From NCBI GenBank assembly GCA_963825335.1, contig CAWGSP010000001.1:2108001-2172000 (forward strand): DNA of 64,000 nt, given 5' to 3'. Origin of the DNA: Methanobacterium_B sp963825335 (GTDB taxonomy: Archaea; Methanobacteriota; Methanobacteria; Methanobacteriales; Methanobacteriaceae). A program made the position numbers and the translations under genes. How positions within the stretch are numbered: the first letter of the stretch is position 1; the number at the start of each line of letters is the position of its first letter. The notes under the pieces were generated by a model. That model did not search any database, was not told the DNA's origin, and saw only the letters and a program-made list of their open reading frames with translations. Positions 35,129 through 44,678 of the stretch are shown here, in pieces.

Positions 35129-35560
35129 TTAATATTTTAATAGCACCATGTTAAGTTCACGACCATTTGGACATTTAGCTCTTGGTTTACCGAGGTTTCT
35201 TATTATTTTACACTTATCTTCTTTGTAAAGACCTTCTGGAAAACACATGTCCTTATTGGTACATTTCTCTTCGCATTCAGGTGGATCGAATACTATTTTA
35301 GAACCTTCAAATGATTTTTTAGAATCTATTAAACCCCTAATATGGGCTTTTTCAACTTCAACAACCTGAACTTTTCCGCCTTCATGTATGAGGCATGGTT
35401 GTTCACCATTTTTAACATTCTTAATAATGTACATCCTACCCACTTCTAATGAATCGATACATGTACCTTTGAATCTGCAAGCTTCACATTCAGAAGAAGC
35501 TCCATAATGCATAAATTTCAGTCCTTTATTAGCAAGACTCTTACCAATTAGTGTTATCAT
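35129..35560 (-). CDS. UPF0179 family protein
   Basis: The 143-residue protein matches the archaeal UPF0179 family. Nine or so cysteines are placed as CEACRFKGTC (about residues 25-34), PCLIHEGG, CEEKCTNKDMC, DKCKI and RAKCPNG, suggesting metal or iron-sulphur binding. The function of the family is not known. GGTGAT precedes the ATG. It probably shares a transcript with rpiA. Confidence 0.88.
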   Translation of the reverse strand: MITLIGKSLANKGLKFMHYGASSECEACRFKGTCIDSLEVGRMYIIKNVKNGEQPCLIHEGGKVQVVEVEKAHIRGLIDSKKSFEGSKIVFDPPECEEKCTNKDMCFPEGLYKEDKCKIIRNLGKPRAKCPNGRELNMVLLKY

Positions 35561-35734
35561 AAAATTATCACCTTATAATCATCGTGGTTTAATACCGCGA
35601 ACTTTTGTAAATTAAATGTAATGAATTTTTATTATAAAATCTATTAACATAGTATATATTTAAAATCATATAAAATGATAACAAGATTTAACAAAACTGG
35701 TCCAAAAATAATTGATAACAACGTGTATAAATGA

Positions 35735-36778
35735 TTATATTACACCGGTTTTGATCGCTAAATTTTCTGCTGCCTCGTATGTCAATCCCCGATCACCTAA
35801 AATAGTGTATCTTTCGCTTCGAATAGTATGGGCTATTCTTAAAGCTTCTATGATATATTCTGGATCTATTCCCACTTCTTTTGCAGTTGTTGGTGCCTTT
35901 ATTATTTTAAGAGTGTCTCTTATAAATTTCCAGTCCCCTCCATGAAGGTACATCATCATGATGGTACCAATACCACACTGTTCGCCGTGAAGTGCTGGTT
36001 TAGGGGCAATTAAATCTAATGCATGACTGAACTTGTGTTCAGACCCACTGGCAGGTCTACTTGTGTTAGCAATGCTTATTGCTATACCACTACTGATAAG
36101 TGCCTTTACAACAAGTCCAGCACTTTCTGTTAAACCCTCTTTGATGGCGTCCGCAGATTTGATAGTCATTTTGGCTGTCATCATCGATAGTGCAGCTGCA
36201 GAATCGCTGTAATCTTCGTCTAATAATCTGTGGGCTAATTTCCAATCCAATATGGCGGTGTAATTAGATACTATATCACCGCATCCAGCTGCAAGTAATC
36301 TGAAGGGTGCACCGCTGATAATCCTTGTATCTGCAATTACCCCTATTGGAGGTTCTGCATTTAATGAAACACTACCTCTATCATTTTTAATCGAGGCTCT
36401 GGGGGATGCTATACCATCATGAGAAGCTGCTGTTGGAACACTTATGAAATTGACCATGGATCTTGTTGATGCCAGTTTAGCAACGTCAATAACCTTACCT
36501 CCACCTACACCGAGTACAAGTGTGCTGTCACCGATCAAATCTTGGACAATTTCAACGGAACTCTTTGAAGCGCTTGCAATTGTAATATTTTCAACATCAA
36601 ATTCTTCATCCTGTAAACTTTCAATCACAGTTTCGCCAGCAATTTTTCGGGTGTTAGGTCCTGTTACAACGAGTACTTTGCCATTAAACCTCAAATTTTT
36701 ACATATTGTACCTGTTTCTTCAATTACTCCCACTCCGGTATGAATTTCCCTTGGCAGTTGAATCCGTCTAACATCCAT
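35735..36778 (-). CDS. egsA: sn-Glycerol-1-phosphate dehydrogenase
   Basis: The enzyme makes sn-glycerol-1-phosphate from dihydroxyacetone phosphate, giving archaeal membrane lipids their stereochemistry. I start at ATG 36778 (MDVRRIQLPREIHTG), which gives 347 residues, the family length; an upstream ATG at 36817 would add 13 residues. Motifs seen are VLGVGGGKVIDVAK (NAD binding), SVPTAASHDGIASPRAS, and the metal histidines in SEHKFSHALD and LHGEQCGIG. It diverges from proS. Confidence 0.96.
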   Translation of the reverse strand: MDVRRIQLPREIHTGVGVIEETGTICKNLRFNGKVLVVTGPNTRKIAGETVIESLQDEEFDVENITIASASKSSVEIVQDLIGDSTLVLGVGGGKVIDVAKLASTRSMVNFISVPTAASHDGIASPRASIKNDRGSVSLNAEPPIGVIADTRIISGAPFRLLAAGCGDIVSNYTAILDWKLAHRLLDEDYSDSAAALSMMTAKMTIKSADAIKEGLTESAGLVVKALISSGIAISIANTSRPASGSEHKFSHALDLIAPKPALHGEQCGIGTIMMMYLHGGDWKFIRDTLKIIKAPTTAKEVGIDPEYIIEALRIAHTIRSERYTILGDRGLTYEAAENLAIKTGVI

Positions 36779-37195
36779 ATTATCACTTACCCCGTCAATA
36801 TTATCATGAACCTTCAATAAAATAGTTTATGTATGTTACTAAATATTAACTAATACTGATATAATCCTTTAATTGATCGTTATTATATGGTGATTGAAAT
36901 TATATAATTCATTAATATAAAATGATTCAAGCAAGTCATAATTTAAAGTTATATATAATTCATTCAGTATGTAAAATTAAATTTATATTTACTAAACATT
37001 TAGTAAGATGTTACAGTAACTGATATATGCTTAAAATAATAAAAATAAACAAAATTAGAGATACTACCAAATATATGTATTCATTGAATAATAGAAATAG
37101 TGTCAATTAAGGATATAACAATCAATCGACATTAAAGCATTAATATTCTTAATAAAGTTTAAATCAATTGATAAATTAAAATAACGGGTGAATAA
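36779..37195. other. Divergent promoter region egsA/proS with an 18-bp palindrome
   Basis: The gap holds TATA-like runs for both genes. At 36989-37006 TTACTAAA and TTTAGTAA form an inverted repeat around CA. GGGTGA precedes the proS ATG. No gene is seen. Confidence 0.4.
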
Positions 37196-38608
37196 ATGTC
37201 AGAATTCAGCGAATGGTTTCACAATATCCTCGAAGAAGCAGAGATAATAGATATGAGATACCCAGTAAAAGGAATGCATGTATGGCTTCCCCAAGGATTT
37301 AAAGTTAGAAAATACACCCTCAAGATTTTAAGAGAAATACTTGACCAGGACCATGAACAGGTACAGTTCCCACTTTTAATACCAGAAGATGAGCTAGCAA
37401 AAGAAGCAATACATGTTAAGGGATTTGAAGAGGAAGTTTATTGGGTCACTCATGGCGGACTCACTAAACTTAATAAAAAACTTGCACTGAGACCAACAAG
37501 TGAAACTGCTATGTATCCGATGTTTTCACTGTGGGTTAGAAATCATGCAGATCTACCAATGAAATACTACCAAGTAGTTAACACATTTAGATACGAAACT
37601 AAACATACGAGACCACTTATAAGAGTCAGGGAAATAACAACATTTACAGAAGCACATACAGTACATGCAACATCTGATGAAACAGAAAAACAAGTGCAAG
37701 AAGCAGTTGTAATTTATAAGAAATTCTTCGACATGCTCGGCATACCGTACATCGTAAGTAAACGTCCGGAGTGGGATAAATTTCCAGGAGCATTATACAC
37801 AGTTGCATTCGACACCATCATGCCCGATGGTAAAACACTTCAAATCGGGACTGTGCACAACCTTGGACAAACCTTTGCAAAAACCTTCGACATTAAATAC
37901 GAAACTGCTACAGGCGAACACGAATATGTATACCAAACATGTTATGGACTCTCGGACCGTGTGATTGCATCCATCATAGGGATTCATGGAGACAAATCTG
38001 GACTGCGCTTGCCACCAGACATCGCACCATATCAAATCGTAATTGTTCCGATAATATTCAAAAAGGGCAGTGAAGATGTGATAAAATTCTGCAAAGACCT
38101 TGAGAATAAATTAAAGATAGAATCGGGATTAAGGGTATACTTTGATGAACGGGATATAAGGGCTGGTAAAAAATATTATGAATGGGAAATGAGGGGAGTA
38201 CCATTAAGGATCGAAGTAGGACCTAGGGACTTGGCAAATAAAAAAGTTGTGACGTTCAGAAGGGATACTCAAGAAAAAAGTATCATTGACTACGAGCCTG
38301 AATCCATCACAGAAACAGTAAATGGATTATTAAATGATGTGAGTCTGAATATGAAGGATAGTGCTTGGGAAACCTTCAATAATAGCATAAGAAGTGTTAA
38401 TTCAATAGAAGAAGCAGAAAAAGAAATGACCAAAGCAGGAGGCATAATAACTTTTGACTGGTGTGGTGATCATGAATGTGGAAAGGATATAGAAGAAAAG
38501 GTCAAAGTAGATATTTTAGGTGTTCAAGAACTGGTACATGAAGATAAAAGATGTATTAACTGTGGAAAACCTTCAAAGCACCTAACATTAATAGCAAAAA
38601 CCTATTGA
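37196..38608 (+). CDS. proS: Prolyl-tRNA synthetase (archaeal/eukaryotic type)
   Basis: The class II synthetase charges tRNA-Pro. The 470-residue chain shows class II motif 1 (DMRYPVKGMHVWLPQGF), motif 2 (RPTSETAMYPMF and FRYETKHTRPLIRVREITTF) and the tRNA-binding domain from about residue 280. It lacks the bacterial editing insert and has the C-terminal zinc region CGDHECGKDIEE with CINCGKP, as expected for the archaeal form. It heads a rightward gene series (membrane protein, cofC, thiD, zinc-ribbon protein) with short gaps. Confidence 0.97.
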   Translation: MSEFSEWFHNILEEAEIIDMRYPVKGMHVWLPQGFKVRKYTLKILREILDQDHEQVQFPLLIPEDELAKEAIHVKGFEEEVYWVTHGGLTKLNKKLALRPTSETAMYPMFSLWVRNHADLPMKYYQVVNTFRYETKHTRPLIRVREITTFTEAHTVHATSDETEKQVQEAVVIYKKFFDMLGIPYIVSKRPEWDKFPGALYTVAFDTIMPDGKTLQIGTVHNLGQTFAKTFDIKYETATGEHEYVYQTCYGLSDRVIASIIGIHGDKSGLRLPPDIAPYQIVIVPIIFKKGSEDVIKFCKDLENKLKIESGLRVYFDERDIRAGKKYYEWEMRGVPLRIEVGPRDLANKKVVTFRRDTQEKSIIDYEPESITETVNGLLNDVSLNMKDSAWETFNNSIRSVNSIEEAEKEMTKAGGIITFDWCGDHECGKDIEEKVKVDILGVQELVHEDKRCINCGKPSKHLTLIAKTY

Positions 38609-38618
38609 GGTGAATTTG

Positions 38619-39287
38619 ATGAACATAAGACTGATTATTATAATATTTATAATTACTGTCTTTGCTGTAGGTACCGGGTGGTTGAGTTACTCTCAGTTAG
38701 CTGGAGTGCCCCTAACACAAGCCTTTGATGAGGGACATGTTTCGATCACACAGATCACCAGTGCCGGATCAGTACCCCACCAGGTTTCAGTCAATAACAC
38801 AGGTACCAAACCAATAAAAATAAGTATTGGAGACGTGCTCATGTCTAGTTCATCCCAAAATCTTGTGGTTGCTGAAAACAGTACATTATCGCCCAATTCA
38901 ACAGCTGTTGTTAAAGCATACTGTCTTGAACCGGCGAAAGCCGCTGTAGCAGGGGCTACCTTTAATGGTGTGGATATGTCTTCAGATGCCATCAAAGAAG
39001 TTATATACAATTCTAATCCAGATAATCTTCAAAACGCAACAACAACACAATTAGAGATATGGATCCTTTCTTCAGGTACTAATTTCAGCGTATATCAGGG
39101 AGAACCGGTTGCACTGGTATACCAACAGCAAACAAGTTATTACCAGCTAAAACAACAAATAGTATATGCCAAATCACTGATCGAAGCCGAATTCAACATA
39201 ACAGCGGATCAGATCGATAGCTACAACCAGAACACAACGAACCAAAATTCATTGGAAAATATTTACAACTCCATCAAATCATTATGA
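38619..39287 (+). CDS. Membrane-anchored extracellular protein, unknown
   Basis: The 222-residue protein begins with a signal anchor (residues 3-20) and continues with a beta-rich outer domain containing many Asn, Ser and Thr residues, then a helical tail. I use ATG 38619, with GGTG 5 bases before it, rather than the GTG at 38610 that lies within this site. It follows proS by 10 bases and so is probably co-transcribed. I recognise no family. Confidence 0.75.
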   Translation: MNIRLIIIIFIITVFAVGTGWLSYSQLAGVPLTQAFDEGHVSITQITSAGSVPHQVSVNNTGTKPIKISIGDVLMSSSSQNLVVAENSTLSPNSTAVVKAYCLEPAKAAVAGATFNGVDMSSDAIKEVIYNSNPDNLQNATTTQLEIWILSSGTNFSVYQGEPVALVYQQQTSYYQLKQQIVYAKSLIEAEFNITADQIDSYNQNTTNQNSLENIYNSIKSL

Positions 39288-39359
39288 ATGATTCAATCTT
39301 TGCGGTTGTAGTTTGTTAGATAAGATAAGTTGATACAAAAATCTGGAAAGGTATTTATC

Positions 39360-40031
39360 ATGAAAAAAACATTTGCAGTTATACCCGTATCGAGGTTTAC
39401 TGATGCAAAAACAAGACTCTCACCCACACTATCACAGCAAGAACGGGAAAATCTTTTAAAATCAATGTTAACAGATGTTATAGGTGTTTTAAAGAAAATA
39501 GTGACAGAAGTTGTCGTTATAAGCACAGATGATGATGTTCTGAATTATGTTAAAGATCTAGGGGTTGTTCCATTGTTAGAAGAAGGTCCAACAGACCTGA
39601 ATGGGGCTTTAATGCAGGCTGTTGAATGGTGTTCGTCCAGATCTGATCAGATAATTGTTGTACCATCCGATATCCCTTTGATACGTGTTAAAAATATTAA
39701 GAAAATAATAGAACTTGGGGAAAGTGTTGATATGGTAATTGCTCCTGCAAAGGGTGGTGGTACCAACGCAATTTTATTCCCTGTTAACGGTATGACCATG
39801 AAGTTTGGTGACTACAGTTTTTTTGAACATATAAAAGAGGCAAAATCTAATAACTGGAAATACGAAGTTTATGATTCATTCTATATGGCACTCGATGTGA
39901 ACACCTCAGAAGACCTTGGTGAGATCATGCTTCACGGAAAAGGTACAGAAACAAGAAAATTTTTACTCTCATCAGGATTGGATGTACAAGTTAATCATGG
40001 AAATGAAAGATTGCTAGTTGTAAGAGGTTAA
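39360..40031 (+). CDS. cofC: 2-Phospho-L-lactate guanylyltransferase
   Basis: CofC activates 2-phospho-L-lactate (or a related acid) with GTP in coenzyme F420 synthesis, which methanogens need for hydride transfer. The 223-residue protein begins FAVIPVSRFTDAKTRLSPTLS, the nucleotidyltransferase loop typical of CofC, and carries IIVVPSDIPLI and PAKGGGTNAILFP (substrate region). ATG 39360 is used; GGAAAGG lies upstream. thiD starts 5 bases after its stop, so both are in one transcript. Confidence 0.94.
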   Translation: MKKTFAVIPVSRFTDAKTRLSPTLSQQERENLLKSMLTDVIGVLKKIVTEVVVISTDDDVLNYVKDLGVVPLLEEGPTDLNGALMQAVEWCSSRSDQIIVVPSDIPLIRVKNIKKIIELGESVDMVIAPAKGGGTNAILFPVNGMTMKFGDYSFFEHIKEAKSNNWKYEVYDSFYMALDVNTSEDLGEIMLHGKGTETRKFLLSSGLDVQVNHGNERLLVVRG

Positions 40032-40036
40032 AAAGA

Positions 40037-40792
40037 ATGATAGCAATGACTATTGCAGGTTTTGACCCATCTGGAGGTGCAGGGATTTTAAATGATATCA
40101 AAACTTTCCATGCAATGGATGTATATGGGACAGGTGTTGTCACTGCCTTAACAGCACAGAATGTTAACAGGGTTGTTGGTGTTGAAAATATTTCAACGGC
40201 TTTTATCGAAAAACAGATAGAAACCCTGCTCGAAGAATATGAGATAAGTTACGCCAAAACAGGCATGTTGTACAATGCTGATACTGTTAAACTTGTGTCG
40301 GAGAAAATTGTTGAACACGACATAAATATGGTGGTTGATCCTGTAATGACTGCTGGTTGTGGGGATGACCTTTCGATAAACAACATTTTAGATGCTATAA
40401 AAAATTATCTTCTACCAAATGCTTTTATTGTAACACCTAATATTAACGAGGCAGAAAAACTTACAGGTATAAAAATTAATAACAGAGAGGATGCAGTTAA
40501 TGCAGCACTAAAAATTGGAAAAAAATGTGACGTTATACTAACAGGCGGACACTTAGACGGAATAAATGTATTCTATGACGGTACAATTAAAGTATTTGAA
40601 GGTGAGCTAGTTGAAAGTGACAACACCCACGGAACGGGGTGTTCATATTCTGCAGCTTTAACAGCATGTCTTGTTAAGGGACTCGATCTGTTAGAATCTA
40701 TAGAAATAGCCCAAGAATTTGTTAAAAATAGTGTTATATACGGTGAATGGGGCACACTAAATCAGTTCTATAAATTCAACACTGCACGATGA
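40037..40792 (+). CDS. thiD: Hydroxymethylpyrimidine (phosphate) kinase, ThiD only
   Basis: ThiD phosphorylates HMP and HMP-phosphate in thiamine synthesis. The 251-residue protein has the ribokinase-type motifs IAGFDPSGGAGILNDIKTF, VDPVMTAGCGDDL, TPNINEAEKLTG and the catalytic THGTGCSYSAALTACL. Many archaeal ThiD proteins carry a C-terminal ThiN (thiamine-phosphate synthase) domain; this one stops after ThiD, so that step must be supplied elsewhere. The start overlaps no other gene. Confidence 0.93.
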   Translation: MIAMTIAGFDPSGGAGILNDIKTFHAMDVYGTGVVTALTAQNVNRVVGVENISTAFIEKQIETLLEEYEISYAKTGMLYNADTVKLVSEKIVEHDINMVVDPVMTAGCGDDLSINNILDAIKNYLLPNAFIVTPNINEAEKLTGIKINNREDAVNAALKIGKKCDVILTGGHLDGINVFYDGTIKVFEGELVESDNTHGTGCSYSAALTACLVKGLDLLESIEIAQEFVKNSVIYGEWGTLNQFYKFNTAR

Positions 40793-40843
40793 TCCATGAG
40801 GATGCAGATAACTTCATTAATTATTATACTTGGGGTGGTAAGA

Positions 40844-41575
40844 ATGGTTTCAAATGAAGAGATTAAAAGAATGCTGGACGCTAAGCGAAGGGGAGTAAAA
40901 ATAGATACTTATAAAATAGACAACGAAAACAACCAGACCTGCCCTAAATGCAAAACAAAAAATCCCTTGAAGGCATTATTCTGTACTAAATGCGGTACAA
41001 AGCTCGACAATGAACAGCAAATCAAATGCCCATCCTGCAACACCATAAACAAAAAAGATGCAAAATATTGCACTGGATGTGGAGAACCACTCAAAAATGG
41101 CGACAAATCAACAATTAAAGAAAAATATACCGAAAAGAATCAAGATGAACCACCATTAACAGCCACAGATAACTTGAAAACTGAACCAAACAGCAATGAA
41201 ACAAATGATAATGATTCAGAAATTCCAGAGCCCAAAGCTCCAAGTTCTCCAATCCCCACATCAGTACCCGAGCATGCTATCATAAATAAAACAACTCCAA
41301 AAAAAATATGTCCATCGTGTAAAAGTAAAAATCTTCCAAGTGCCAAGTTCTGTGTTGTTTGTGGTGAAAAATTCGAGGGGAGTATTGGAATTAAGAAATT
41401 ACAGGAAGATATTGGTTCAAATATGGAATCTAAAGATGATGATACCAATAAAAATAGTACTGGAGAAGCAGACCCCATAGAAAAGATTAAAAAAGCAAAG
41501 GAACTTTTAGATATTGGAGCAATAACAGAGGAAGAATTTGAGAGCATTAAAACCAAGTATCTAGAAAAAATTTAG
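40844..41575 (+). CDS. Zinc-ribbon protein with C-terminal SHOCT-like segment
   Basis: The 243-residue protein has three zinc ribbons: CPKCKTKNPLKALFCTKCG near residue 24, CPSCNTINKKDAKYCTGCG near residue 60, and CPSCKSKNLPSAKFCVVCG near residue 165. A polar, proline-rich linker lies between the second and third. The end, IEKIKKAKELLDIGAITEEE and onward, resembles the SHOCT motif found at protein termini. I use ATG 40844 with GGGGTGGT upstream, not the upstream ATG 40796. The role is probably binding or scaffolding. Confidence 0.85.
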   Translation: MVSNEEIKRMLDAKRRGVKIDTYKIDNENNQTCPKCKTKNPLKALFCTKCGTKLDNEQQIKCPSCNTINKKDAKYCTGCGEPLKNGDKSTIKEKYTEKNQDEPPLTATDNLKTEPNSNETNDNDSEIPEPKAPSSPIPTSVPEHAIINKTTPKKICPSCKSKNLPSAKFCVVCGEKFEGSIGIKKLQEDIGSNMESKDDDTNKNSTGEADPIEKIKKAKELLDIGAITEEEFESIKTKYLEKI

Positions 41576-41615
41576 ATATTTGCAACTCTAATAAAAGAAA
41601 AGGTGATATAAAAAT

Positions 41616-42047
41616 TTAAAGTTCGCTGATATCATCTGAAGAAAGAAGTGTTAATCCTCCTTCTTCCAATGCACCTATGCCGGCATCAATATTTTCGGTA
41701 CGGAGTACTACTATTGCATTTTCAGCACGTTTCTCAACAAACGCATAAATATATTCCACATTTATATCCGACACATTCAGAATCTCCAGTATGCTTTCGA
41801 GTCCGCCTGGTTTGTCTGGAACGCTCACCGCTATTACATCATTAACCTTAACAACGAAGTTTGCCTCTTCAAGCATTGCCTTGGCCTTCTCATGTTCTGG
41901 GACTATTATTCGCAGAATACCAAATTCTGAAGTATCGGCTATGGATAATGCTCTTATATTGATATTTGCTTTTGAGAGAATATTTAAAGCCTTCCATAAT
42001 CTACCTTTTCTATTTTCAAGAAATATTGATATTTGTTTTAACTTCAT
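41616..42047 (-). CDS. ACT-domain protein
   Basis: The 143-residue protein is two ACT domains in tandem: KQISIFLENRKGRLWKALNIL at the start and VIAVSVPDKPGGLESILEIL from about residue 72. ACT domains bind small ligands such as amino acids and regulate partners. Stand-alone double-ACT proteins are often encoded beside phenylacetate-CoA ligase in archaea, and that ligase lies just upstream here on the same strand, so an aromatic amino acid or aryl acid is a likely ligand. Confidence 0.9.
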   Translation of the reverse strand: MKLKQISIFLENRKGRLWKALNILSKANINIRALSIADTSEFGILRIIVPEHEKAKAMLEEANFVVKVNDVIAVSVPDKPGGLESILEILNVSDINVEYIYAFVEKRAENAIVVLRTENIDAGIGALEEGGLTLLSSDDISEL

Positions 42048-42123
42048 CCTAAATTTCTCCCTTTTATTAATTTAAATAATCGTTATCCTATTTTTCAGAA
42101 TTGAAAAAATGGGAGATAATATA

Positions 42124-43422
42124 TCATAGGTTTCTTTTGTCAATAACTCGAACAGCCTTACCCTCACTTCTTGGTAAGCTTTTAGGTTCAACCAGTGATA
42201 TATTTACTCTTAAACCTATTTCACTGTGAATTTTATTTTCTATGTTCTTTTTTATCTCTTCGACATGTTTAACCTCATCTGAAAACATGGCTGGAGAAGT
42301 TTCTACTTGAACTTCAAGCTCGTCAAGATGATGAGGCCGGGTTACAATTATCTGGTACTGAGGTTCTAATCCTTCTATTTTAAGCAGTGCCTTTTCAATT
42401 TGGGACGGGAACACTATAACACCCCTAACTTTAAGCATATCATCACTTCGGCCGGTTATACGATTCATTTTAACTTGTGTTCTTCCACATTCACACGACC
42501 CCCTGTTGAGCGATGTAATGTCCCGTGTACGGAACCTAATTACAGGCATTCCTTCACGTGTAAGGGTTGTAAGCACCAGTTCTCCGTTACCCCCATCAGG
42601 CACTTGTTCGAGTGTTTCAGGGTCGATGATCTCTGGGTAAAAATGGTCTTCGAATATATGCAGACCGTTTTTCACGCTGCACTCCATTGCAACACCCGGA
42701 CCTATGATTTCTGTTAAACCATAAATATTCTGTGCTGAAATATTGAGTCTTTTTTCGAGTTTGTCCCTCATTTCGTCTGTCCACATTTCGGCACCGAAAC
42801 AACCGGCTTTTAATTTAAGTTTTTCGGTGTTTATACCCTCATTTTCTGCAACTTCTGCAAGGTACATCCCATACGACGGTGTGCAAGTTAAAACAGTAGT
42901 TTCAAAATCTTGCATTATCTCAAGTTGCCTCATAGTATTTCCAGCTGAGATCGGAATTACTGTTGCCCCGATCTTCTGTCCACCGTAATGAACACCCATA
43001 CCGCCGGTGAAAAGGCCGTAACCATAACTGTTCTGTATCCTGTCATTTTTCCGAACACCAGTCATCGTAAGAGCTCTGGCCATGACCTCGCCCCATATAT
43101 CTAGATCGTCCTCGGTATAACCAGAAACTGTTGGTTTTCCAGTAGTTCCAGATGTTGTGTGAACTTCTACTATCTCATCTATTGGAACTGCGAACATTCC
43201 AAATGGATATGCATCCCGCAGATCGACCTTGGTTGTGAATGGGAGTTTATTAATATCCTCCAATGTTTCTATGTCTTCAGGCACAATTTTCATATCTGTG
43301 AAACGTTTATTATAATAAGGGACATTTTCATATGCCCGCTTCACAATAGCCTGTAATCTTTTCAACTGCAGTTCACTAGTATCCTGTGCAGACATGCACT
43401 CTGCCTCTTTATTCCAGATCAT
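42124..43422 (-). CDS. Phenylacetate-CoA ligase family protein
   Basis: The 432-residue enzyme is an AMP-forming aryl-CoA ligase. The P-loop HTTSGTTGKPTVSGYT, the YGLTEIIGPGVAMEC motif, GELVLTTLTREGMPVIRFRTRD and RITGRSDDMLKVRGV all fit PaaK. In methanogens such enzymes take up aryl acids for aromatic amino-acid synthesis or work with indolepyruvate oxidoreductase; those genes are not adjacent here. I use ATG 43422, which has GGAGG upstream. It forms an operon with the ACT gene. Confidence 0.92.
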   Translation of the reverse strand: MIWNKEAECMSAQDTSELQLKRLQAIVKRAYENVPYYNKRFTDMKIVPEDIETLEDINKLPFTTKVDLRDAYPFGMFAVPIDEIVEVHTTSGTTGKPTVSGYTEDDLDIWGEVMARALTMTGVRKNDRIQNSYGYGLFTGGMGVHYGGQKIGATVIPISAGNTMRQLEIMQDFETTVLTCTPSYGMYLAEVAENEGINTEKLKLKAGCFGAEMWTDEMRDKLEKRLNISAQNIYGLTEIIGPGVAMECSVKNGLHIFEDHFYPEIIDPETLEQVPDGGNGELVLTTLTREGMPVIRFRTRDITSLNRGSCECGRTQVKMNRITGRSDDMLKVRGVIVFPSQIEKALLKIEGLEPQYQIIVTRPHHLDELEVQVETSPAMFSDEVKHVEEIKKNIENKIHSEIGLRVNISLVEPKSLPRSEGKAVRVIDKRNL

Positions 43423-43719
43423 TGTATCCTCCAATTTGGATCGTTACTAAAAAAAATTGATAATTCAAATTAACTTTAATGGAAACTAACTTAAAGCTTA
43501 CGATTTAAAACTACCAGCATTAACATGACGAAATTAGATTATTTTTTTAAAATCCTAAACTCTAGAGTATTTAATGTTATAATCTCATTAATGTCAATTA
43601 TATTCGAGCATCATTTTGAGTAAATTTTTTATGAATTGTGAACCATAATATAAATGTGAATTTAAAAACCAGATAAAAAAAAATTGAAAGGTTAAAATTT
43701 TGATTGGAGGTTTTTTTGT

Positions 43720-43887
43720 ATGGATAAATACAGATGTTCGATGTGTGGTTATGTGTATGATCCAGAAAAGGGCGAACCGAGAAATAATACTGCTCCAGGA
43801 ACTGATTTTAATGATCTTCCAGATGAATGGTACTGTCCATCATGCGGTGCAATTAAAAGAAGGTTCAACATAACCAAACGACCATAA
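43720..43887 (+). CDS. Rubredoxin
   Basis: The 55-residue protein has the two iron-binding knuckles, CSMCGYVYDP and CPSCGA, and the core EWYCP, so it binds one iron in a Cys4 site and carries single electrons. The start follows GGAGG. The basic tail (KRRFNITKRP) is longer than in the rubredoxins at 48487 and 48711. It begins a stress island: superoxide dismutase and peroxiredoxin come next on the other strand. Confidence 0.95.
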   Translation: MDKYRCSMCGYVYDPEKGEPRNNTAPGTDFNDLPDEWYCPSCGAIKRRFNITKRP

Positions 43888-44011
43888 ATAAATCATTTAT
43901 ATGGTTTTTTTTTATTTTTTTTTGTTAGGAGTAGATCTCTATTTAAAATTTAATTTGTGGACTCTTAATTCTTAACATTTCGTAAAAAAAATAGAAATTA
44001 AAGGATTCATT

Positions 44012-44623
44012 TTATGGTACTTTAAGCCAAGCATCCATTTTCTTGTTTACTTCATCCCAATTCACAATATTCCAGAATGCTTTAACATAATCTGGCCTTT
44101 TGTTTTTATAGTCCAAGTAATATGCATGTTCCCACGTATCAAGAACCATCATAATCCTGAACCCCGGGATAAGGTTCACATTGTGTTTTTCTACTTGCAT
44201 GATGAATATTCTGTTGGTCATTTTGCATAATGTCAAAACAGCCCAACCTGAACCTTCAACACCTACAGCTGCCTGGGTAAATTCTTTTTTAAATCTTTCA
44301 AAGCTTCCAAAATCTTTTTTTATGTATTCAGCTACGGTTCCTGTTGGTTCTCCACCACACTTGTTAGCAGGCCCCATATTCTCCCAGAAGTATTTATGAA
44401 GCACATATCCCCCTACATGAAATGTAAATTCTTTAGAAACAGCTTTAACATCAAATTCTTCAGAGTCCCTTGCATCAAATTTTTTCAATATAGCATTTGC
44501 ACCATCTACATATGCTTGATGATGTTTATCATGGTGTAATTTCAGCTGTTCTTCGGAAATATAGGGTTCTAGATCTTTATATCCATATGGTAATTCTGGA
44601 AGTTTATACATTTTAGATTCCAT
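44012..44623 (-). CDS. Iron/manganese superoxide dismutase
   Basis: The enzyme removes superoxide. The 203-residue protein carries the four metal ligands: His in the KLHHDKHHQAYV helix, His in VLHKYFWENM, and Asp and His in VLDTWEHAYYLDY. Whether iron or manganese is used cannot be read from sequence; methanogen enzymes are usually iron. AGGAGG lies before the ATG. It is probably co-transcribed with the peroxiredoxin gene upstream (56 bases away). Confidence 0.96.
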   Translation of the reverse strand: MESKMYKLPELPYGYKDLEPYISEEQLKLHHDKHHQAYVDGANAILKKFDARDSEEFDVKAVSKEFTFHVGGYVLHKYFWENMGPANKCGGEPTGTVAEYIKKDFGSFERFKKEFTQAAVGVEGSGWAVLTLCKMTNRIFIMQVEKHNVNLIPGFRIMMVLDTWEHAYYLDYKNKRPDYVKAFWNIVNWDEVNKKMDAWLKVP

Positions 44624-44678
44624 ATATTTTATCCTCCTGTCAAACTAAGCGACTATAATGCGTCCAAGAATTCTGTTT

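Noticed and set aside
35743..35750. Further TTACACC match near the end of egsA
   Set aside because: It lies inside the coding sequence and lacks the second ACAYC box 10 bases away.
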